Positions 1 to 6,316 of a stretch of 11,142 nucleotides of DNA are shown here, one piece after another (the stretch's first letter is position 1; the number at the start of each line of letters is the position of its first letter). The notes beneath the pieces are model-generated. The model saw only the letters and a program-made list of their open reading frames with translations, ran no database searches and had not been told where the DNA came from. A program made the position numbers and the translations under genes. The stretch is taken from positions 1 to 11,142 of the forward strand of contig PETS01000132.1 of NCBI GenBank assembly GCA_002781265.1, written 5' to 3'. Source of the stretch: Candidatus Falkowbacteria bacterium CG02_land_8_20_14_3_00_36_14. GTDB lineage: Bacteria > Patescibacteriota > Patescibacteriia > Patescibacteriales > UM-FILTER-36-11.

Positions 1-240
1 CCTGCTTCGCAGTCCAATATGTGTCTGAACTTATTCATAAAACAAATATTTATATTAAAATTATATATAATTTATTCTACTTAATATTAGCAAAATTTAA
101 AATATATATTATAATACAAAATTTGCATATAATTTATTTAAAAAATTTTATTTTATAAAAAAAATAATATCCACTGGTTATCCACAATCTATAATGATTA
201 ATTTATCTTTTGGCAAATATATTTTAAAAAAAATAAAAAA
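1..240. other. AT-rich intergenic stretch with DnaA-box-like sites
   Basis: No gene is accepted here. Positions 61-170 contain only about 7 G or C bases in 110. TTATCCACA at 178-186 is a perfect match to the E. coli DnaA-box consensus, and ATATCCACT at 167-175 matches 7 of 9, with starts 11 bp apart (about one helical turn). This combination resembles an unwinding region next to DnaA boxes, but two sites are few for an origin and no replication gene is in the window. It could be chance or a minor DnaA-binding site. Confidence 0.3.
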
Positions 241-262
241 TCCCGCTGACATTTTTTTTGTC

Positions 263-282
263 ATTCCCGCGCAGGCGGGAAT
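263..282. repeat. ATTCCC-N8-GGGAAT palindromic repeat
   Basis: ATTCCCGC-gcag-GCGGGAAT is a perfect 8-bp stem with a 4-nt loop. It fits the ATTCCC(N8)GGGAAT pattern described for the Neisseria dRS3 repeats and is similar to short palindromes found in many other genomes. GTC directly precedes it, matching the GCGGGAATGAC ends of the copies at 414-453 in inverse orientation. Confidence 0.75.
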
Positions 283-381
283 CAATATGATGTAATCGTA
301 TATGACATATTTAAAAACAAAACGCGTCAGTAAGAATTCTCTTTTCCATATTAACCATATTTTCCTATCTCCCCACGATGG

Positions 382-421
382 ATTCCCTGTCTGCCGACAG
401 GCAGGCCGCCTGCGCGGGAAT
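382..421. repeat. Longer ATTCCC...GGGAAT palindromic repeat
   Basis: The outer ends are ATTCCC (382-387) and GGGAAT (416-421). Nested stems lie inside: CTGTC-tgcc-GACAG and GCAGGC-c-GCCTGC (401-413). It is related in sequence to the 28-bp units in tgt, which also contain a CTGCC/GGCAG stem. The G+C content is far above that of the surroundings. Confidence 0.7.
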
Positions 422-453
422 GACAGGAGAAAAGCGGGAATGACAGGAGAAAA
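414..453. repeat. Tandem 20-bp duplication of the repeat end
   Basis: The 20-bp unit GCGGGAATGACAGGAGAAAA occurs twice back to back (414-433 and 434-453). It duplicates the right end of the palindromic repeat. Its GCGGGAATGAC is the inverse of GTCATTCCCGC at 260-270, so the 260-453 segment has MITE-like inverted ends. Confidence 0.85.
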
Positions 454-479
454 TATTAATTTCTTAATCAAAAAATAGC

Positions 480-516
480 AAATCAAAAAAGAGCTTGAAA
501 AGCTCTTTTTTGATTT
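480..516. terminator. Strong bidirectional intrinsic terminator
   Basis: A perfect 17-bp stem (480-496 with 500-516) and a 3-nt loop. The core is AAAAAAGAGCTT-gaa-AAGCTCTTTTTT, so a U-tract follows the G+C part of the stem on either strand. It lies 14 nt past the stop codon of the ligase-like gene and should end the minus-strand operon. It would also stop transcription arriving from the left. Confidence 0.92.
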
Positions 517-530
517 GCCGTAAATATTTC

Positions 531-3011
531 TTATAAAACTTCTTTGAATTGTTCTTTGATGGTTTTTTTCTGGGCTTCATCCTGAATGGTATTTAAAAGC
601 TTCTCCGCGTAAATTTTGCTATTTCCGTTCTCCCCTATTTTCAGGTATAAAAGCGCCAAGCTGTATTGGGCATTGGCATGATACTCGTTATTAGCCAAAA
701 TACTCTTAAATATCTGTTCGGCTGTATTCAAATCATCATTCCGCTTAATTTTTGATCCCGAAACCTGATCAGTGGCTACGCTTAAATCCCCGCCTGCCTC
801 TTCTCCGGCAGTCAATTCATTAGTGGCTGTCTGCGCTATATTCGGCTGGATAACGCCGCGGTTGAAATATAGACGCCCCAGTTCAAACGCGTAATCAATA
901 TTGCTGTTGGAATTAGCGAATGCTTTTGAGGCATTGGCAATGGCTTCGTCCAAGTTTGCCAATCTTTCATTGGCAATGGCTTTGCCGTAATAAGCGGCAT
1001 CAAGATTGGTCTTTTCAACTAGGGCTTTATCATATTTTTTTATAGCTGAATTGATATAAGCCGCCTTTTTGTCTTTATCCTGCTCCAGATTGGATCTGGC
1101 CATATCAATTAGAGCCAGGCGCAAATATGACACCGGATTATGCGGTTCCAATTCAAGCACTTTCTCATAGGTTTTGTCCGCCATATCCAAGTAGCCGGGC
1201 GCGTACAAAGCGGCATTTTCATAAATCATAGCCAGAGCTTCGTTGTTGCCGACTTTATTAGGAGATAAAGCAACCGCTTTCTTGCCGTAATCAACGGCTA
1301 AATTCAAATTATCCACGATTTGCGCCTGATTATTATTAGTAGCCGCTTGATTGGCTAAGGAGGAATAATAATTAGCTAAATTCAGATAATAAACATCCTG
1401 ATAAGGAACAAGCGTTTTGGCTTTTTCCAACAGGCTGATTTTCTGGCCTAAATCAGCGGCTGTCAATGATTGGCGGGCGTAGATATCGGCCAGATATGTT
1501 TTAATGCCGCTGGTGAATAAAATAATAAAGATTGAGCTGGTGGTTAAAAATATCACCGCCAAAGCCAAAGCGTATTTAGGAGACGACCGGAATGATAAAT
1601 TAAATGTCCTAAACTCCTCGGGATAAATTATAATGGCGCTGGACACTGTTAAAACCGCGATCAAGATAGAAATTAAAATCAAGGAACTGTTTAAGGCAAA
1701 AAGCAGATTAAAAATCAATATGGAAACCAAGCTGGCGAATAAAGCCAAAAGAATTGACTGCAATTCGCTGGTTTTTGTTTTTATCAGCGTCAGAAAACTC
1801 AAAGATAGGGCGATGAGGGAAATAATAACAATTAATAATACTCCCGCGATGCCGACAGTGGCTAAAAATTCAAATATAGAACCGGAAGCGGTGCCAAAGC
1901 GCAAATTCCACAAATTCTCGTAATTGAAATTAACATCCTTGTATTTGGAAAAACTGTAATAAAAAGTGGACGGTCCGGAACCGAAAACCGGGTCTGCCTT
2001 CAAGCTGTTTTTGGCTATAGCCCATGAGGCCTGGCGCGACAGCGCCACTTCGGCCGGTAAATTTATATTATAAAATGAATAATTCCCCAAAACAGCGAAA
2101 ACAATCAAAACTAAAAATACTAAAATGGGAATGATTAAATTATTATTGGTAATTTTAATTATTTTCGGTATTAAAAACATTAATACTATTATCATGCCGA
2201 CAATAGCCACCAGCCAAAATGAATAACCTTTTAAAAGCGATAACAAAACCAAGCTGGCAATAACCGCTAAGCCGGTTATCAGCTTAATAAATATAGCGCC
2301 GTATTTTTTTAGACGAGGATGAATATTATTTGTCTGCGTCGCCGCTATAACCAATAAAGGCAAAACCGACATAATAAAAATGCTTAAGCCGGTAAAGGAA
2401 CCGATGGGATTAAAATTTATAACCCGGGTAAATTCCCAGGGAATAATAAAAATATTTGATATTTGCAATAAGGAAAAAAATATAATTAAGGCGCTGGAGA
2501 CGGTAAAAGCCCAGAATAATGCCTTAACTTTCTTGGTATTGATATTATTAACCGTTAAATAATAAAAAAGTATGAATATAATCAAAGCGGCTAATCCCTT
2601 AGCATTGTCGCCATAAATGCCGATAATGCTGTCTGTTTGATTGACCGATAGCACGGTAGAAATAATATAGACGGCCAATAATCCGATTATCGGCCAGTCC
2701 AAAGGAGTTCTTTTCAGGTTTAATTCGCCGGATACCACTCCCTTCGTGGCCCAAACTATAATTCCGATTAGAACTAAAAAGTAAAATAATATATTTTTTT
2801 CAAATCCGGCGCCTTGCGCCGCCAAACCGGTTAAAAATAGAGGGCATAATAAAAATATCAATAAAATAGATGCCGTAATAATGCCGTCTAATAACTTAAT
2901 TATCATGGGTTTTTCTTCCGGATTGGCTTTATTCTTAGCAATTATTTTATTAGGAATAACATTTTTTTTAAATTCAAATTTCGGCTTTAATAGCGATTTT
3001 AAATTAATCAT
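531..3011 (-). CDS. O-antigen ligase/polymerase-like membrane protein with C-terminal TPR domain
   Basis: An 826-aa multi-pass membrane protein fused to a periplasmic or extracellular helical-repeat domain. Residues about 38-310 and 380-503 contain roughly 13 hydrophobic segments. The large loop between them (about 311-378) carries DPVFGSGPSTF at 340-350, the G-x-G-x-x-x-F style motif seen in the Wzy_C / O-antigen ligase loop. Residues about 525-826 are TPR-like (for example YGKKAVALSP near 575-584 and YEKVLELEPHNPVSYLRLAL near 615-634), interrupted by a polar low-complexity stretch at about 723-760. Family knowledge suggests that it polymerises, or transfers to an acceptor, an undecaprenyl-linked glycan at the outer face of the membrane. 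The specific substrate cannot be read from sequence. It is the last gene before the terminator, 73 nt after tgt. The start is the first ATG of the frame; it has no Shine-Dalgarno, but TATAAT boxes lie just upstream. Confidence 0.85.
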   Translation of the reverse strand: MINLKSLLKPKFEFKKNVIPNKIIAKNKANPEEKPMIIKLLDGIITASILLIFLLCPLFLTGLAAQGAGFEKNILFYFLVLIGIIVWATKGVVSGELNLKRTPLDWPIIGLLAVYIISTVLSVNQTDSIIGIYGDNAKGLAALIIFILFYYLTVNNINTKKVKALFWAFTVSSALIIFFSLLQISNIFIIPWEFTRVINFNPIGSFTGLSIFIMSVLPLLVIAATQTNNIHPRLKKYGAIFIKLITGLAVIASLVLLSLLKGYSFWLVAIVGMIIVLMFLIPKIIKITNNNLIIPILVFLVLIVFAVLGNYSFYNINLPAEVALSRQASWAIAKNSLKADPVFGSGPSTFYYSFSKYKDVNFNYENLWNLRFGTASGSIFEFLATVGIAGVLLIVIISLIALSLSFLTLIKTKTSELQSILLALFASLVSILIFNLLFALNSSLILISILIAVLTVSSAIIIYPEEFRTFNLSFRSSPKYALALAVIFLTTSSIFIILFTSGIKTYLADIYARQSLTAADLGQKISLLEKAKTLVPYQDVYYLNLANYYSSLANQAATNNNQAQIVDNLNLAVDYGKKAVALSPNKVGNNEALAMIYENAALYAPGYLDMADKTYEKVLELEPHNPVSYLRLALIDMARSNLEQDKDKKAAYINSAIKKYDKALVEKTNLDAAYYGKAIANERLANLDEAIANASKAFANSNSNIDYAFELGRLYFNRGVIQPNIAQTATNELTAGEEAGGDLSVATDQVSGSKIKRNDDLNTAEQIFKSILANNEYHANAQYSLALLYLKIGENGNSKIYAEKLLNTIQDEAQKKTIKEQFKEVL

Positions 3012-3025
3012 AGATTTAAAAAAAA

Positions 3026-3055
3026 ATTATATTTATTATATTAATAACATTGTAA
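3026..3055 (-). promoter_or_regulatory. Possible internal promoter for the ligase-like gene
   Basis: In the 73-nt gap after tgt, the minus strand has TATAAT at 3031-3026 with TTACAA (3055-3050) 18 bp upstream, predicting a start near 3019 and a leader of about 8 nt. A second TATAAT lies at 3040-3035. The sequence is so AT-rich that chance matches are likely, but the very short leader resembles the arrangement at the glycosyltransferase. Confidence 0.3.
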
Positions 3056-3084
3056 TATTTTTAACAAAAATAAGCAATGGATTA

Positions 3085-4290
3085 TTAATTTTTTAAAATT
3101 TTTGTTTTGTAAATATGCCTTATATCTTCCATTAAATTCATATAAAATTCAAGATTATTTAAAACGGCTAATCTCCGGCCCAGGGCTTCGTTTAATTTGA
3201 ATAAATGATGAAGATACGCTCGGGAATATGATTTTAACTCCGGCAAATTTGAATTCGGATTAATGGGAGTAAAATCATTTTTGAAATTAGAATTATTAAT
3301 ATTAATTGTGCTATAAAATGATTTGGAAACCTGCCCGTCCGGCAGGCGGGTTGGAAACCTGCCCGTCCGGCAGGCGGGTTGGAAACCTGCCCGTCCGGCA
3401 GGCGGGTTGGAAATTTTTTGGAATAGTCGGCCGTGCCGGCCTTCCCTGGTCGGGATCACGCAATCAAACATATCCCAGCCGAAGGAAGCGCATTGGCAAA
3501 TGTCTGCCGGAGTGCCGATGCCCAAAGCAAAACGCAGAGAATTTTCCGGAATTAATCGGGCGATGGATTTTAAAACAGCTTCTTGTAAATTTCCTTTAGC
3601 ATCAATCGGGCTCCCCCCGAATCCATAGCCGTCAAATCCGATTTTAACCAGCTTGTTCAAACAATATTTGCGCAAATCAAGATAAGGCCCGCCTTGGATA
3701 ACTCCAAAGAGCAAAGGCAAATTATTGGTTATGCCTCTGGCTTTAATTTGCTTGCCATATTCAACCCGGCATCGCTTGGCCCAAGCAATCGTTCTGCCTA
3801 CGGCTATCTTTAATTCTTTTTTGGAAAAATTATTGGGCGGACAATCATCAAGACAAACCATCATATCAACGCCCAGATCAAATTGGATTTGCATGGATTT
3901 TTCCGGAGTCATTTTCTGTAAAGAGCCTCCCCAGATTGACTTAAACTCCGCGCCTTCGTCCGTGATTTTACCCATTTTAGGATGGCTATGTATCAAAGAA
4001 AATATCTGGAATCCCCCGCTATCTGCCAGCAAAGGGCCCGGCCAGCCCATAAATTTATGGATCCCGCCGATAATTTTTATAATTTCCAATCCAGGCTGAA
4101 GATATAAATGATAGGCGTTCACTACCATCGCCCCCAGACCGATATTATTTAAATCCGTGCCGGATAATGTTTTAATAAAACCCCGAGTGGCGTCGGGCAT
4201 AAAAAAGGGGGTAGTTATTTTTCCGTGCTTAGTGTTTATTGTCAATGACCGGCCATTATTTTTTTTATTCTGTTTAAATTTATTTATCAT
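3085..4290 (-). CDS. tgt: tRNA-guanine(34) transglycosylase (Tgt), zinc-site-less variant with in-frame repeat insertion
   Basis: A 401-aa cytosolic enzyme expected to swap guanine-34 of GUN-anticodon tRNAs for a queuosine precursor. The catalytic framework is intact: ADSGGFQ (89-95, with D90 as general acid/base), LDDC (147-150, base recognition), and DMFDCVIPTR (273-282, with D276 as nucleophile). The SYSRAYLHHL segment (354-363) aligns with the family's NYSRAYLHHL. Oddities: the usual CxCxxC zinc ligands are S347, L349 and L352, and the usual zinc His is N378, so all four ligands are gone. The GGLAVGE loop reads GGSPIDA (225-231). Residues about 295-322 are encoded by three tandem 28-bp repeats and have no counterpart in E. 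coli Tgt. The gene starts 19 nt after the DUF11-like gene, so it is probably co-transcribed with it. Only a weak AAAG precedes the ATG. The N-terminus matches the family without truncation. Tgt family assignment is secure; base specificity and activity are not. Confidence 0.93.
   Translation of the reverse strand: MINKFKQNKKNNGRSLTINTKHGKITTPFFMPDATRGFIKTLSGTDLNNIGLGAMVVNAYHLYLQPGLEIIKIIGGIHKFMGWPGPLLADSGGFQIFSLIHSHPKMGKITDEGAEFKSIWGGSLQKMTPEKSMQIQFDLGVDMMVCLDDCPPNNFSKKELKIAVGRTIAWAKRCRVEYGKQIKARGITNNLPLLFGVIQGGPYLDLRKYCLNKLVKIGFDGYGFGGSPIDAKGNLQEAVLKSIARLIPENSLRFALGIGTPADICQCASFGWDMFDCVIPTREGRHGRLFQKISNPPAGRAGFQPACRTGRFPTRLPDGQVSKSFYSTININNSNFKNDFTPINPNSNLPELKSYSRAYLHHLFKLNEALGRRLAVLNNLEFYMNLMEDIRHIYKTKILKN
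3323..3406. repeat. Three tandem 28-bp GC-rich palindromic units inside tgt
   Basis: Three identical 28-bp units (3323-3350, 3351-3378, 3379-3406), each beginning TTGGAAA and containing the stem CCTGCC-cgtcc-GGCAGG, followed by a partial fourth start (3407-3413). Because 28 is not a multiple of three, each copy is read in a different frame in tgt, yielding unrelated peptides (PAGRAG, PACRTG, RLPDGQ). The total of 84 bp is 28 codons, so the frame is preserved. Confidence 0.95.
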
Positions 4291-4309
4291 ATTAACTTTA
4301 CATTTTTAT

Positions 4310-6310
4310 CTAATCCGTAATTACGCCGTCATTGCCGGCAATGCTATCATCCTCCAGCTTGGTAGTTTTAGCGGAAGCGGCGGAAGTAACCACCGAGCCG
4401 GTTTCCTTGTCTATCGCGCTAACGCTGGTGCCGGAAAGCAAGACTAGAATCTTATTCTTATCATCCGGAGACGGAGTGATGGCTATATTAAATTCAGCTT
4501 CAACCTTATCAATGCTGATAGGCAAACGGCCTATATGCCAGACTACTTTATGATTATCATTGTCATAGTAAAGAGAACCGACAGTTGTCTGGTTTTTATC
4601 GTCCCAATTGACATAAGCCGGTAGCTGGCTGGTGATTTCCAAATCATTTAATTCATGCAGATTATTTGATATTGTCCAATATACTTTATAGCTGGTGGCG
4701 GATCCAACCTTTGGCGGCAGCGGCCCGTAGCCGACGGCGATATTATCTTCATTAAAATATCTCAATTTTTCATTTAATTTTAAATCACTGTTAATTGAAT
4801 TAATAATGGTGTTGCTTTTGGCGCTTTCTTGATCGCTTGGCGACGCGTCCATACCGCTAATGCCGCTATCGGCTGGCTTGGAGCCAATGCTGAATTGAGC
4901 ATAACTTTTAATTTGATATTTTTTGGCGGTATCTATATTATTTTTATCCAAATTAATTTTATCTAAAGGCAATATATTAATGGCAAAATCAATTATCCCT
5001 TCTTGATTTTGGCTTAATGATTCAAGATTCGGTATTTCATCCTTTGTCCAAATTATAGTTCCATTATTCAGTATCCCCCCATTTTTATCATTAAATGAGC
5101 TTTTGTCTAAAAATTCATCTTCCAATATGGCCATAATGACAACATCTTTCATTTCCGTTTCGCCTTTATTGGCATAAACAATGGAATAGTTCAATGTTTG
5201 GCCGAAATCCACGCTCTGGTTGTTCCGCGAGCCATTGATAATTAATATTAAATTCAAATCGCTTTTAATTACTTCCAAGGAAATTTTATCGGCAAAAAAT
5301 TTATAATACTTTACGCCGTCGTCGCTGTATTCATATAATAAATTAAATTCTTCCTGGTCGCTGTCTTTGGCTTTGGCTTTAAATTTAATCTTTAATTCTT
5401 TTTCATCCGCGCTAAGATCGTTAATCTGCCAAATGCCGATATTTTTTTGTTCCGATTCGGATTTAGTCAGTATGGCCACATTCGCCGGCGCTGCCAAAGT
5501 AAAACGGAAATTCTGCAAATAATTATTGGCTTCAGCTTTATATTTAATAGTGATTTCCCTTTCTTCATTTATTAAAGCGCTGGCATTGCTGTCAGCAGAC
5601 AGATTGACGCCGATATTGCTTATTAAAATTTCCCGGGATGATTGTTTTTTGAATTCAGATGAAAAATTTGCCGGAATATAAGTTATAGATTGCGCCAAAG
5701 CGCTTAGATTATCCAACGGAGCGATAATTTTTCCCTTGATTTTAATATTCCCGCTTTCTCCCGGCGGCAAGCTGCTAAATTTCCAAATATTATTATTAGC
5801 GTTGGCCTGGGGCTGGCTGTCTAAAAATATAAAATTTTCCGGATAAATTACGTTAATTTCTATATTATTAATATTGGCAATATTTAAATTTTTATAAATT
5901 AATTCATAAAAAAACTCCTGCCCCGCCGCTACCTCATTGGGCGCATTAATAGTTAATTCAACTTTAGTGGGATCGGCGGATAGCGAAGTGTATAAATAAT
6001 AATAAATTGCATAACCGGCGGCGGTGAAAAACCCAATCATTAAAATTAAGCTTAATAGCCAAAAAACAAATCCACGGCGTTTTTTGATGTCTATCTTGGA
6101 AACATTAACTTTATTCCCTTCAGCATCTTGATAAATTTCCGATAAGCTTTCGTCTATTTCTTCTTTTTTTTCATGGCGCACATATTCGTCAAAATTTTTA
6201 ACTTCTTCGTCTGTCGGTATTTTCCTGATGACAAATTCAGATAAGCTTGATTTGCTATTTTTTATTTTGATATCCGAATTTTTATTATTTTTATTATTTG
6301 GTTTTGGCAT
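4310..6310 (-). CDS. Single-pass membrane-anchored DUF11/Ig-like repeat surface protein
   Basis: A 666-aa protein with a charged cytoplasmic N-terminus (1-79, ending in the basic stop-transfer stretch KKRRG), one transmembrane helix (about 80-107), and a long exported part made of beta-sandwich-like repeats. I see about four units: 115-195, 230-315, 350-450 and 515-615. They share the DUF11-like pattern of a polar start, a Y-x-I/L-x-Y/W-x-N core (FYELIYKN at 134-141, YSIVYANKG at 375-383, YKVYWTISN at 541-549), then a hydrophobic strand and a W-x-I/F/H closing strand (WKFSSLPPG, WQINDLS, WHIGRLP). The tail after 630 is Ser/Thr/Asp-rich. DUF11-type proteins are generally cell-surface or cell-wall-anchored adhesive or structural proteins; this role is inferred. 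The gene follows the DUF4012 stop by only 6 nt with no Shine-Dalgarno, suggesting translational coupling, and precedes tgt by 19 nt. Confidence 0.8.
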   Translation of the reverse strand: MPKPNNKNNKNSDIKIKNSKSSLSEFVIRKIPTDEEVKNFDEYVRHEKKEEIDESLSEIYQDAEGNKVNVSKIDIKKRRGFVFWLLSLILMIGFFTAAGYAIYYYLYTSLSADPTKVELTINAPNEVAAGQEFFYELIYKNLNIANINNIEINVIYPENFIFLDSQPQANANNNIWKFSSLPPGESGNIKIKGKIIAPLDNLSALAQSITYIPANFSSEFKKQSSREILISNIGVNLSADSNASALINEEREITIKYKAEANNYLQNFRFTLAAPANVAILTKSESEQKNIGIWQINDLSADEKELKIKFKAKAKDSDQEEFNLLYEYSDDGVKYYKFFADKISLEVIKSDLNLILIINGSRNNQSVDFGQTLNYSIVYANKGETEMKDVVIMAILEDEFLDKSSFNDKNGGILNNGTIIWTKDEIPNLESLSQNQEGIIDFAINILPLDKINLDKNNIDTAKKYQIKSYAQFSIGSKPADSGISGMDASPSDQESAKSNTIINSINSDLKLNEKLRYFNEDNIAVGYGPLPPKVGSATSYKVYWTISNNLHELNDLEITSQLPAYVNWDDKNQTTVGSLYYDNDNHKVVWHIGRLPISIDKVEAEFNIAITPSPDDKNKILVLLSGTSVSAIDKETGSVVTSAASAKTTKLEDDSIAGNDGVITD

Positions 6311-6316
6311 AAATAT

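Noticed and set aside
3..158. Plus-strand frame open from the window edge to TAA at 156-158 (about 51 codons)
   Set aside because: It could be the tail of a gene to the left, but the composition (Ile, Tyr, Leu, Lys, Asn) is what very AT-rich non-coding DNA encodes and no domain is visible. Sequence left of the window would settle it.
178..486. 102-codon minus-strand reading frame near the left end
   Set aside because: Its sequence is mostly translated palindromic repeat (peptides such as IPACAGMT and FPRRRPACRQTG), it has no ribosome binding site, and it overlaps the terminator.
3323..3413. CRISPR array
   Set aside because: The 28-bp units are directly adjacent with no spacers and lie inside a coding gene; no cas genes are present.
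3306..3628. Plus-strand frames of about 100 codons over the tgt repeat
   Set aside because: They are antisense to tgt and kept open by the GC-rich tandem repeat; no start signals or family resemblance.
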